The notes below the pieces were generated by a model that saw nothing but the letters and a program-made list of their open reading frames with translations, did not search any database and had not been told where the DNA came from. A DNA stretch of 64,000 nt from Astrocystis sublimbata (lineage: Eukaryota; Ascomycota; Sordariomycetes; Xylariales; Xylariaceae): the NCBI GenBank assembly GCA_022453515.1, contig JAJNNY010000005.1, forward strand, positions 310,001 to 374,000, written 5' to 3'. Of this stretch, positions 47,310 to 60,063 are shown piece by piece. Both the position numbers and the translations under genes were made by a program. The number at the start of each line of letters is the position of its first letter. Within the stretch, counting starts at the first letter, position 1.

Positions 47310-50300
47310 TTACTTCTTCGCTATTGCCCACAAAGCGTCCAAAAACTTTCCATCCATATGCGGGCATGTTTCTTCCAGTTGCGGTGCCACCTCCTTGAGC
47401 AAACTGCTGCTTCGGCTCTGGTCAAGCGAGAACATGCTCTGCCCTTGGGAGAAGTACTCTCTGAGGACCGTAGTTCGGACCATGGTAGCCGCCGCATCCT
47501 CTACCCCCGATGCGCCGTCCATCATCTGCAGCCATTCTTCTATCGGCACCACAGCAGCCCGGGCCGAGTCTGGTCGCAATTTTTCAATGGTACCTAGTAG
47601 GTCCGTGAGCTTCATCGGTCGAGGATTTCCAAGGTGGTAGATCTGTGCTTCGTTCTGTGACCCCTCATCGCGACCGCTATGAATCGTCAAAGCCGTGAGA
47701 GCCGCTGCCAGGTATTTGACGGGTATGATGTCAACAGAGAAGGGGGGGTTGGTCGGTGACCCCATTTGAGGAACGGCGCCAGTCTCGATCATGCCGAGGA
47801 TCATGCGAATGGCGAAGTCGTCGAGGCTTGGGTTCGTCGACTGTGCCGCTGTGGCCGCAAGCGACCCCACGGCCGAAGCTCGGGTCACCGTCACTGGAAA
47901 CCCTCGTGATGCGGCTTGAAAGAACAAGTTCTCGGCCACCCAGCGCGCCTTGAAGTATCCGAGGTCATCCTCTGTCGAAGGTTGAAAGTGTGTCAACTTC
48001 TCCTCTGCTGTGACAATTTCGATCTCTTCGGATCGTTGCGGATTCGGCCACGTTTGTAAATGCGCGACACTCCATGTCGAGAGATAGTGTAGCTCTGACA
48101 GACAGTCTCCCATCCCGGCCAGGTTGATCAACTCGAAGATGGGTTGGACGTTGGAGACCTTCAGGTGCGAGTAGGTTTGCAGGAGCGAGACCTCTCCACC
48201 CAGGAAATAGATGGTTTGCACAGTTCGTCCAAGCTTACGGAAGTCCGCCTTACTAAGACCGAAGTTGGGCTCTAGTAAGGTGCCATTTACCGCAACGATG
48301 CGGTTCTTGATGTCTGCTTTCTCCTGCAGATCAATAGCATTATACTTATGCAGCTCTTCGATGACGTCGGAAGAGCTGGCGATCTGGGTCATACCCAGTA
48401 TGTGCAACCGTACATCACCTCTGACTCGGAGAAGGGATGCCATTAAGTGAGTGCTTATCAGGGTCATCGGTCCGGCCAGAAGAATTTCCTGCACGCTCTC
48501 GCGGCTGGCCGGTTTCAGCCCGTAAGAAGGAACGTAACGGCTGTCGCGAGGTAGTCTCGTCTCAGCTGCCCAGTCGTTCACCTTCCCGGAGCCATACAAA
48601 CCATTGATTGGCACATGGCCTCGAGCTTTCTCTATGAAAGTACACACCGCTTGAGCCGTGGGCTCCTTGAACAGCTCAGAAAGAACAAGTGTAACGTCGA
48701 AAAGCTGTCGGATCTTGGACTGTAACCTGACGAGTAGGATACTATTGCCCCCTTTCTCAAAAAAGCTGTCCGCCAAATTGACATATGTAGACGACCCAAG
48801 GACGTCTTGGAAAACTCCCAGTACTGATTTCTGGAGCGAGTTGACGTTTTCAGGAGTGCCGTTCCCCTCGGTATTGTTTGAAGGCTGCAACAGATCCAAT
48901 TGCCGACGGCGAAGGTCTTTCAAGTCCACTTTGCCACCTATTGTCGTTGGAAGTCTGTCAAGGAACTGGTAGCCATTCGGCAGCATGTAGTGATTGAGAC
49001 GGGTCGATATGGCATGATGGATATCAGTAACAAGAACCTTTTGCTCCGGGCCATCAAGTTTGGTCGGCGGAACTAGAAACGCCACCAGCTGGATGTCGTC
49101 AGGTTGGTTTTCGCGAGGCCGAGCGATGACGGCAATGTCGGTTAATCCCTGCTTGAGATTTTGCGAAGTCTGGAAGATGACCTGCTCTACCTCTCCAAGG
49201 TCAATTCGAAACCCTCGGAGCTTTATCTGCTTATCACCCGCGATACGGCCGTGAAATTCAAGCTGCCCGTCGGGCAAGAACCTTCCTTTGTCTCCAGTTC
49301 TGAACATTCTCGTCCAGCCAACTCTCCTATCCTCAGTTGAGCAGAAAGGATCCTCGAGGAACGATTTTGAGTTCTCGAGAGGTCTGTTCAAATAGCCCAT
49401 CCCGACTTGTGCTCCGCCAACCACGATCTCTCCGACGAATCCAACTGGTACTGGGAGCAGGTGAGCATCCAAAATATAATGACGACAGTTGTCAAGAGGG
49501 TACCCGATAGGAAGACTGGTGGCATCGTCCGTTGGCTTCAATATTTTTGCGATTGTCGTTTGAACTACAAGCTCACTCGGGGACCAGGTGTTGTAAAGGG
49601 TCGCAGGCGTACCAAGTTCGTAAAATGCCTTGGCAACGCGAACTGGGAGTCGTTCTCCGGCAAAGTAGGCAACCCGGTAGTTGTGGCAAGCTCTCAAGGC
49701 CGCTGTGTTGCTTTCAAGAAGAAGGGCGTACTGAGTCGGCGTGAAATAGGTCACCGTGACAGATTCTCTTTGCATGAACTCGGCTAGAGAATGAGGATCC
49801 TTTCGAGTCTCGGACGACGCAATACAGGTTTCTCCTCCTGACGCGAGAGCTGAGAATATCTGAACTATCGATAGATCAAACGCAATTGATGATTGGTGCA
49901 GAAACTTGTCATTGTTCGAGAACATGTAGTCTTTCTGCAATGTACTCAACATCTGACGAGTGTTGGCTTCCGTCAGGACAACGCCTTTCGGCGTTCCTGT
50001 ACTTCCCTGGGGAGGAGTTAGACAGTTGCCTATCGAGGACTTTTGAGGCGGACTTACTGAGGTATATATCATGTAGAACGGATCTTCGTCTTGTCTCGGG
50101 TCAAAACTCACGGGATGTGTGCTGCTGTTGATCGTGTCATTGATATTAATGATGCAGATGGAAGACTTCAGCTCTGAGACGAGTTCCTTCGCGAGCGGTT
50201 CGGCCCCAGGGCCAACAAGCATCACCTCACAGCCTGCATCTTGAATCATGAAGGCCAAACGATCTCTTGCGAAATCCAAGTCCAAGGGTACGTAGCAACT

Positions 50301-53300
50301 ACGCGCGAGAAGAACCCCTAGCATTCCCGTAACGGCAGAAACTCCTGGGAGGGCGAGAAGTGCGACACGGCTGCGGCAGGCGACTCCAGCAGTCACAAGA
50401 GCTGATCCGACTAGTTCCGCGTTTTGGGTTAATCGCTCATAAGTCATTGTGTCCCCGTCCGAGGTAGTAATTGCTCTTGCTTCAGGGTGCATACGGCTAG
50501 CCTCGAAGATTCTTTGCACGACCGAATGATCCTTCCACAATGGTCTTGTAGTCGCTGTGTTCCAGTACTGCTGGCTTTGGACATTCATTTCGAGCTGTCC
50601 GCACATTCCGATCTCTTCAATGGGTTGATGATGGTCTTTGATAGCATTGGCCAGGAATACCTGGAAATTGTCAATGAAGCGCTCCATGTCGCCATCACCG
50701 TACAGTGCTGTCGAATATTCAAGTCGAAGATCCAGTTTATGATCGCTGGTCTCGAGGGCTTCTAAACCTAAGTCACAGGCCGTCGGAATGTCGGTCATAC
50801 TTGCATCGCCCATCACAAAGTCCCTTGTTGGATACTGAGCTGGCGCGCCATGTATCTGATAGTTGACAACCACCTGGCCAATGGGGAAATGACTTGCAGT
50901 TCTCTGAACTTGGGCGATGTCCACAATGGTATCAAACGGCACAGAGCTGTGCGCCATGGCATCGAGCGCTCTCGCCTTCGTGGCGAGGAAGAGTTTAGCA
51001 AAAGTTGTCTCGCAATCATCCTGGCAGCGCACAGGGCACAAGTTGACAAAGAATCCGACGATGTCATCTGCATCGGAATGCGGTCTGCTGCCATCGACTG
51101 CTAGGATAACAAGGTCTCGATCCTCAGTGTACCGATACAGGAACGCTCTGAAAGCTGTCAGAAGAAAATGGTATGGCGAGCCCTGAATCTGCGCCGCCAG
51201 TCTCTTCATTCGGGAGAAAAGCCTGGCATCTAGAGTGGTCCTCACGCTTGCTCGGCTTGCATCGCCCTGCGGAGTGCGCTTTGATCGAGCAAATGGCAGC
51301 AGCGAAGAGGCAACGGGGGCGCTATCAAGGTTGGCCCGCCACCAATCTCTGTGAGCCTTCATTTCATCGGATTGCAAGTATGTGTTATGCCAAATGGTGA
51401 AATCAACGTAGGAGAAGGTCGGTTTCGGTACACTTGTGAGGTTCTTCCCACTATCGATGGCATCGTACAGGAGAGCAATCTGATTCATGAGCAACCCGTA
51501 ACAGCCACGATCCACCGCAATGTGGTGCATAATGCTGACCAAAGCAAACTGCTCATCAGCAAGTTTGACTAGACACCAAGTCATAACCTCGCCACTCTCG
51601 ATATCGAGTTCAATGGCTTTACTGTGCGCCACATAACGATTCAAGGCATCTTCGGGATCTTGTTCTCCCGAGAAGTCTCTGAAATTAACTTCGAGTTCAA
51701 CGTCGTCCAGCGGTAGCTGTTGTGTCATATATTTTCCTTCGAAATAAGACGTGCGAAGAGACGGGTTTCTCACGCCAAGCTCCGCAATAGCTCGCTGAAA
51801 GACGTCCTTTTTGGGCTTTCCTTTTATCCTCACCACGATAGGGAGATTGAGAGTCGACTTGTCATCGAGGATACTATGCAAGAACCAGAGTCGAGACTGA
51901 TAAGCTGAAACAGGGACATCCCGCATCTCTGGGCGCTTTACAATGCCGCCTTGTCTCTTGGGCGTCAATCCTACCTGGGAGGGCTCGGACACGGGTTTTG
52001 ACGGCGCCGGAATAGACTCCGCTGATGCTTGGGATGCGGCAAGATTTTCAGCGAAAGACTTTGCCGCTTTGGCCGTAAGTACACTAATCGGCTGCGGGCT
52101 CAGGATATCAAATAGCGCAACATCGACATGAGCCTCCTTGCGGAACCATCTTCGGAAGTCAGCAGCCATCAAGGAATCTAATCCGTACGACGAAAGTGAG
52201 TTGCTTGGTGCCATTGCGTCCCGAGATATACCCATAATCTGAGCAGTCTTTTCCATCAGAGCATCAACAAGCAAGTTGAGTCTCACTTTTTCATCGCTTT
52301 CAATTGACATCACGGCGAAGAGTGACCTCTCAGCGACATCTTCTTGACTTATGCCAAAGTCGTGGTTAGCGTATAAGTTCTTGAAGATGGACTTCGAGCT
52401 CCAGTAGACATCTGGAGTGTGTAAACTAATGCCGGTGATCGTTTGGTAATTGTGTGCACTGCTGGGCACTTCCAAATCCGCTTTCACGGCTTCTTCAAGC
52501 TGATAAAGCAGCTCCTGCTCGCTGATGAAATCCATTCCCAAACGCTCCATCGCCGATTGACTGGCGTCGTTCTCCGCGAGAACACCAATATCGGAAACTG
52601 CGCCCACGTCCATCGTCGTTCCACACAGACCCATTTCGCGGCGATGTCGCATAAAGGAGTCGAGGTACAGGTTTGCGGCAGAATAGTTTGCCAGGCCCTT
52701 TGAACCGATGATTGCTGTGACGGAAGAGAAACACACAAAGAAGTCCAGGCGTCGTTCTAATGTAGCGGCATGAAGGTTCTCAACACCTTGCACTTTGGGT
52801 AGGAGGCACTGCTGCCACTGTGAATAAGTCATGGTATCCAACGTTGAGTCTCGAGTGACCATAGCAGCGTGGAAGACACCCGAGAGACCCTCCCCTATGG
52901 CATCGGTGCAAGCACGAACATCTTTAAGTTCTGCGACATCTCCCACGTAGACGTCGACCTGAATGTTACGCTGTTTGAGCCAGTTCACCGTCTCGCTAGC
53001 TTTTGGCGAGTTGGCGCCTGATCTGGATAAGAAAGCGAGCTTTTTGGCTCCCATTCGAACCATCCACTGACTGAGTACAGACCCAATGCCACCAAGTCCA
53101 CCAACAAGGAGATAAGTCTTGGTGCTGTCAAAAATCTGCCGAGAGCGATAAGTGGGAGGGCTGATAGGAACCATATCATCTTTAGTCGCAACAAGGACGA
53201 CTCTTCCGATTTGATCTTCCCTCCTCGCAAGTTGAAAAGCTTCAGCCACCCGAGAGTAAGGTAACACCGAGCTTTTTTCGCACAGTATTTCTCCAGTCTG

Positions 53301-56300
53301 GACGAGCTGGCAGCTCTCCCGGAACACACGAGCAGCCAGGAGCCTGTTCTCCTCGAACATATTGACCATGTCGACAGCCGCAAAGACGACGTTCTTCCCG
53401 AATCCGTCCATGGTCAATCTAGCTTTCTCCTTGATGTCGCTATGACTGAGCTCAATAAAACGACCAAATGCACCGATACAACTCCAGGAGGCGCGCAGGA
53501 GCGGCCCAGATAGAGTGTTCAGAACGACGTCAACTCCGCGGCCATGAGTGAAATCCATGACGCCCTTGACGAATTGGTCATCGATAGAGTTGAAGACCTG
53601 CCTATGTGGCAAATGATAACGTCGTTGGAGGAAGTCTCGCTCACTTTCGATACTACTTGTTGCAAGGACTATTGCACCTTTATGCTGCGCAATTTGGATG
53701 GCGATCTGGCCCACCGCCCCTGCGGCTGAATGAATCAAGACAGTCTCTTCAGGCTTCAAGTTGGCAACATAGTTGAGGGCATAGTGAGCTGTAGTGACAG
53801 CGACCGGTATAGCCGCAGCATCGGTCAAGGGCATTGGGCCGGTGAGCTTGTATGAAAGACTCGCCGGGTTTCGAACAAGCGTCTTGTGGGCTCCTTGGCC
53901 AGGCCGAAAAGCAATCACAGAGTCGTTGACGGAAAACTCATCGACGCCGCTGCCTACACGTGTGACCACTCCGGCACACTCATCTCCGAGTTGCAAGCCA
54001 TCAGTTGCGCCCATCACCACGTCCAAGTCGCGCGCAGTGATCGACGAGGCTTTGACCTCAATTTCAATCTCGTCTGATGCTAAGGGCTCGCTCACGGATT
54101 GATCGTCCTCCTCAAAGTGTAGACTGTCGATGAAACCCGCTTGGCCGATTGTAAGGGCCAAGGACCGATATGTATCGAATCGCTCTGTCTTGGGGTCTCG
54201 ATGAGGGCCATTGGGTAGCTTGCGGTTCAGCACATCGTCCGCTTCAATCCGAGGCATATATATGCAGCCATCACGCTCTGCCAGCTCATCTTCGTGTATG
54301 TTTGACCCACAAATACACTTGATCACTGAGGCGACTGTAGATGCTGGCGATTCCACACCAACATCAATCACGGCGACATCTAGTTGGTCATTCTCACTTT
54401 TCGCAGTTCGGATAAGACCGAGAATCAAGGCTTGCTCGGGTGATGATGATTCCACTGATAGAACAATAGCGGTCAGTAAATGTCGAGCCGAAGAGCACAA
54501 TGATGATTGGGTATATAGCGAAAACCCTTCTCCTTGAGACTTGACAGGGATAACTAGGTCACCGTGTGATTGGGGATGGGAGATATTACTTACTGGTAGC
54601 TCCTTGCAACACCCAAAATATTTTCTTCATCGCTGATCCCGTCAATACATGTTGAATGAAGCGAAAAGTTTCTTCATTCCTCGGACTACTGTCGAGGCAT
54701 GACAGTATCACAAGCGAATCCAATTCGCCTGCAGCATGATTCTCCATGACGGCCTCCGGGGTAACTTTGCCGGCAGATGGATACATGCTCTGTAGAGACT
54801 GCCAAATGGACTGCACTCTATCCGAAGGGCTGTTCGGCGCAACTACCGTGAGGTCCTTGATTGAAGACAGTCCTTCATCCTTTGCTCTCTTGTATGTATT
54901 GAGCTTTGGATCGGAAGACACTTCTGCAAGGTCGCTCGAAACTTGGATGCCCAACTGGTGATCAAGCATCACGTAGCCCTTCTCAGCCAGGTAAGGCATG
55001 ATATCAATGATGGGATCCCGATCGATAATGATCAAGTCGTAAGTGTTGCTGGGCTCGCAGATGCGAACAAGCCCCCTGGACTGCTCTGCTATCTCTTGCA
55101 GTTCACCCACTAGGTTATCATCGACCTGACCAATAGCTACGTCTAGTCGATGACATTTGTGTCGCTGGCTTTGGCCCAATCCAAGGGTGCGAATGGTGTC
55201 CCTAAGTCTATCGGTGCTCGATGAAAAGAAGAGAATCGTGCAATCCGGATGCTGATGGGCAAAGATGTCGATAACATGCTCAAGAGAATGGTCACTGAGA
55301 TCCTTCCTACTTGGCAACAAGTCGAAACATGGCAGCCACTTTTGTTTGTAGAACAGAGTTCTGCCCGCTTCGCTCTCAGAGGTCTCCCGACCGAGCGATT
55401 TCAGTTCCAATCCCCGGATTGTCATAAGCGTGATACCGCTTGAATTTTGAAACATGATATCGCTATTGGTGGCCACTGGGGACATGAGTTTTGTCGTAGA
55501 TCCGACGCGATACTGGTGTAGGTGAGAACTTGGGGTGTTGGTCAGTAGCCCTGATAAGTCAAGTGCCTCGATAAAAGATGGGACATATGGCCCCTCCAGT
55601 TGTTTGCCAGTTCTGGATTCGATCGCGCTGAAAACGATATGGAAGCAAGAGTCGAGGAGGGTTGGGTGGATGACTGTTACATCAGCGGGTTCTGTGGATA
55701 GCATGCTTGAGTCGAACAACATGGCAGAGACTGCGGATCCGTTGCCGTTCTCAAGACTGCCATTCAAGAGCCTGAAGGATGGACCATATTCGAGCCCAAT
55801 CTGGCTCAAGCGGCGGTAGAAGGATGAAGCAGAGAGCGAACGATTGGATTCATTCAAGATCCTATCCAAGTCTTTTTCGACGACAGTAGAGTCCAAGCCG
55901 GCCGGCGCGCCTGATTGGACAGAAATGAGACCGTGACAATGCTCTACGCAAGTGTCCTTATCGGGGAAAGAGAAGACAGTAAACTTGTGCCAGTGATCAG
56001 AGCTCCTCCTTGCGGACAAGCTTGCGGGGTGGATTTCTAAGACTACCTCGACACCATCGTCCTCGACGGGAATCATCAAAGGCGCTTTGATGACAATTTC
56101 GCGGAGAGAAATTGAGTTGATACTTTGGTCCTTGAGACGGATAACAGCCTCGACAGCCATGCTGACGTATCCGGAGCCGGGGAACACTGCTTTGCCGTCT
56201 ATGCAATGCTCGGAAAGCCACCGTTGTTCTGAAAGGCGCAGGAAATTGCGCCACTTCGGCCGCGAAGGAATGGAGCCCGGGATGATATGACCTAGTATCG

Positions 56301-59300
56301 AGTGTCGAAACCGACGCAGCCGGTGTTCTCTGATGACTCGGGTCTCTGACCAGTATCTCTTGTGATCCCAGGCGTACGATGGGAAATCTGGCAACTTCGC
56401 CCCGGGATCGAGCTTTACCAGTTCTCCGTTATGACCGCGGCTAATGTTTTGACCGACTGCGGTGATGTCAAGTGGATATCCATGCGTAAATAGCTGACCG
56501 GCCATTGTGAGTAACCCTTCAAAGTCAGGAATGTCTCGGGTGAGTGTCGCGATATATGGTATTGGCTCCAACTTGAGTGACTGAACTGTTTGCTTGCACG
56601 GCCCTTTCAATGCAGGATGAGGGCCGATTTCCACTAATATGTCGACTGCCTGTTGATCATACTCATCGAAAATGATCCCAGTCAGAGCATCAGAGAAACG
56701 GACGACATTGGTCATATTATCCGCCCAGTAATCGGCGACCATCTCGTCGGAGTTGGCGAGTCGTGAAGTGACACTGGATACCATTCGACAGGATGGTGCC
56801 TGGGGCGCGAATCCAGGCGACGAGTTCAACGCTGTTCTGTACGCCGGAGCAAGGGGGTACATATGATGAGAGTGGAATGCCTGTGCGACTTTCAGCTGAC
56901 GAGCAAAAACCCCTTTGCCGTCTAAGACGGATTTTAAGCTGATTATCGCGTCCTCGTCGCCCGAGATCGTCACTGTGGTTGGACTATTCACGGCGGCAAG
57001 TGTTAGGCGACCACTGAAGTCTTTGAGCGTCTCCAAAGCCTCGTGCTCGGGGAGTCCCACGGCCATCATACCGCCGCGAACGTTACTATCCTTCCCCGAC
57101 GACATGTAAAGTCCTCTGTAATATGCCGCAATCATGGCATTCTCGAAGGAGAGAATTCCGGCTGAATAGGCTGCAGCGACCTCACCAGATGAATGTCCAA
57201 CGACAGCTGTAGGTTTGATACGCCAACTTTCTAGTAAGTCGATCAAGGCAAGTTGTAGAGCAGTGCATATAGTTTGCGAGTAGAGCGTCTGATCTAGACG
57301 GGAATCTCCCTTCGACCGAAGGAGCTCCTCAGTCACTCTCCAGTCCGGCGCGTCGGGAAGAGATTGTAGAACTGCATCGCAGCGTTGGAGGGTTTGCCTA
57401 AAAATGGGACACTCCTGAATAAGTTGCCTTCCCACTAAGATCCCCGAGTTAGTCATCTCATTGCTGCATTTATAAGTACGATGAAAATAGGTAACAGGTA
57501 GTATCATCATGAGAATCAAAGCGAGTGCAGCAAGTCGGAACTGCCTCAAGACGAAAAGTGGAGGAGAATAAATGCGAAAGTTGCTTACTTGCATACCACT
57601 GAGCCCCCTGTCCTGTGAACACAAACCCGAGCCTGGGGGTTTTGCTGGTCACCAGTGACCAGGGGGCAGAGGGTCGCGGATTTTGGAGATTCTCGAGGAA
57701 GTGTACGGTGTTGCTTGCGACTGCAAATGATCTATACTTGTTCATCGTTCGTCGATTCGTCAAACTGTATGCTAGATCGGCTATGTTTGGTCCGGTCGTC
57801 CTAATGTAGTCGGCTAACTTGGCTTCAAGGAGCTCTCCCGCGCTCTTGGAATGGGAAGTGAGAGGTAGTAGATAGGGCCGTTCCCTGACGCCGTTGGCTA
57901 TGGCCTTCACTTCTACCTTGGGCTCGTTTATCACGGAGCGTAAGGAGAACTCTTCAATCACAACATGGGCGTTTGTACCGCCATACCCAAAGCTATTAAC
58001 ACTCGCTCGGCGAACACCCTCTGTTGGACGTGGCCATTCAAGCAGAGTCTGAGGGACCTCCAAATTCCAGCCCTCAAAATCGATCTTGGGATTCGGTGTG
58101 TGGAAATGCATATTGGGTGGTATCTTGCCCTTTTCGAGGGCCAAAGTCGTCTTGATAATTGCGGCGATGCCAGAGGCACCTTCGAGATGGCCAATATTGG
58201 TCTTGACAGATCCAATGAGCAGCGGCGTCTCATTACTTGAGAAGATAGCACCTATGGCTCTAGTCTCGTTTGGGTCGCCAGCTTGCGTTCCTGTGCCGTG
58301 TGCTTCAAAGTACTGAGTATCGGCTGGATTAAGACCTGCATTTTGATAGGTTGAACGGATAAGAGCCTCTTGGGCTGTTGAGTTTGGTAACGTAATCCCT
58401 TGCTTCGAACCATCGTGATTGGAGCCAGATGCCCGCACAACAGCGCGAATAGTATCACCATCACGTAGCGCCGAACTTTGACGCTTCAGTATAGCAACAC
58501 AGACTCCTTCGCCACGGACATATCCGCTACCGGCTGCGTCAAACGCGCGGCATCGACCGTCAGTCGAGAGCATGCCAAGATCGGTCATCGTGATGAACAT
58601 ATTTGGGTCGAAATGGAGGGACGATCCAACGACAATCGACATGTCCGATTCTCCACTTCGTATCAGCTTATTCGCCAAGTGGAGGCCAACGAGGGATGAG
58701 GAACATGCGGTGTCTACCGTAACACTTGTCCCATGAAGATTGAAAAAGTAGGATATTCTGTTGGATAGGATCGCGTTGCCAGTCCCTGTGACAGTATACT
58801 TTGGGTAGGTTTCCAAATCTTTGCTGAGCATGGCATTGTAATCATTTGTGAACGAGCCACAGAAAACAGATGTCTGCGAGCCATCGATGTCTTGGAGTGT
58901 AATACCGGCGCTCTCGAGTGCCTCGTACACAACTTCAAGGATGAGGCGTTGTTGGGGGTCTATAGCCTCGGCCTCCTTTCCAGAGATACCAAAGAAACTT
59001 GCATCGAAATGACCAAGATCTTGGTCTAGGAAGTATCCATATTGCGCATTAGTCTACATCAGAAAGCAGACGTTAGCGATGATAAATTTCCAGAAGGACG
59101 ATCAAATTGCTTACAGTTCCTTTGTGCGTGCCGTCTTCATGGTAGAAGTTCTCCACAGTAAATCTGTCTGCAGGCATTTTTCGACGAAGATCTCTTTGCT
59201 GTAGGATGTTTTCCCATAACTGTTCGGGACTGTCGGCTCCAGGAACTCGACAAGCAAGCCCGACGATCACAGTCGGATCCTCTGCGGTACGCTCCATTCC

Positions 59301-59318
59301 TGAGCGTTGCGCTGCCAT
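47310..59318 (-). CDS. PKS-NRPS hybrid synthetase (KS-AT-DH-ER-KR-ACP-C-A-PCP-R-like)
   Basis: The five-exon model (59318-59115, 59053-57589, 57434-54594, 54532-50058, 50006-47310) encodes 3893 residues. KS: DTACSSS with Cys185, EAHGTG and [17 protein letters not shown] with Ser638. DH: His in EHCIDG and Asp in [10 protein letters not shown]. No SAM-binding glycine motif lies between DH and ER, so the C-methyltransferase is vestigial. [14 protein letters not shown], about 1630-1955. KR: GGLGGIG and FSS...NYSAAN from about 1975. ACP: LDSL with Ser2290. C: HHIAVDR at 2506-2512. [16 protein letters not shown] and [11 protein letters not shown] intact. PCP: GGNS with Ser3417. The terminal NAD-binding-4 domain (about 3500-3880) has lost its cofactor motif. 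It should build a reduced polyketide, amidate it with one amino acid and release it, perhaps as a tetramic acid. The product is unknown. The regulator lies directly upstream. Confidence 0.92.
50007..50057 (-). other. In-frame intron interrupting the A3 motif of the PKS-NRPS
   Basis: This 51-nt segment has a GTAAGT donor, a CTAAC branch point and a CCCAG acceptor. It is a multiple of three with no stop codon, so simple translation reads through it. Removing it restores the adenylation core motif [11 protein letters not shown] across residues 2995-2996, which shows it is an intron. Confidence 0.9.
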
Positions 59319-60063
59319 AGTGACGATGATAACAGTATCCCAACAGAACGCTTGCTGAATTCTAGATTCAAGGTTGATAGTCTCGTGATAATAAGTCAGT
59401 GTAGTTGAGATACATTCAGCCGAATAGTCCGCCTTCTTCAGTGATATTAAGCTTATATGAATGCCTTAAAACACAAGCGGATCTTAGCACATCGGCCTAC
59501 GTTATTCAATCATAGCGCTGCATTCAGTGGCTCCGAAAGACTCTCTAGAGTGGTCATGCACCTCCGCGACGTCTTACCCTCTTCTCCGTCGTAGAGCGGA
59601 AGATGACACGGACATCCACGCAACCCGGGAAGACACCACTACTGTATTTGACGGAAAACTCAGAGATTGTCGGTGAATAAACATATGCTCCGTACAACAA
59701 CGAGTTTTATAAAGTAGCTCCAGGGCCTCTTCAACCAGAGGCGATCGGGGGAGTATTTCAAGACAGGACCGAACCCTGCTTCGATGCACGCGTTTGTCCA
59801 ACTTTACTGATAGTGTACCGTTAACCATTCCTTACGCGAGCGAGGCATGTTAGGTCGAAGCATACGAGATGGAGTTTGTCAGAATGAGGCCCTGGCTGGC
59901 CGTCGATATTAACTAACTCTGGATGCTACTTGGGATCAGTCAGGCTGTCACGGTTCGCTAGCGGCCCAGTAATGCAATTCACCAATTCATATAAGCCGTC
60001 CTAAGTTTGTACAATCAAGGAACTTGAATCTTCTATATATCTCCAGGCTTGCCCAAAGGCTGC
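59319..60063. promoter_or_regulatory. PKS-NRPS promoter region
   Basis: The 745 bases between the regulator stop and the synthetase start hold a possible TATA element (TATAAG on the minus strand at 59452-59457), an everted CCG-N8-CGG at 59586-59599 and a direct CGG-N8-CGG at 59951-59964. CGG pairs are typical targets of Zn2Cys6 dimers such as the adjacent regulator. No gene is supported; a minus-strand frame at 59574-59828 lacks family signal. Confidence 0.45.
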
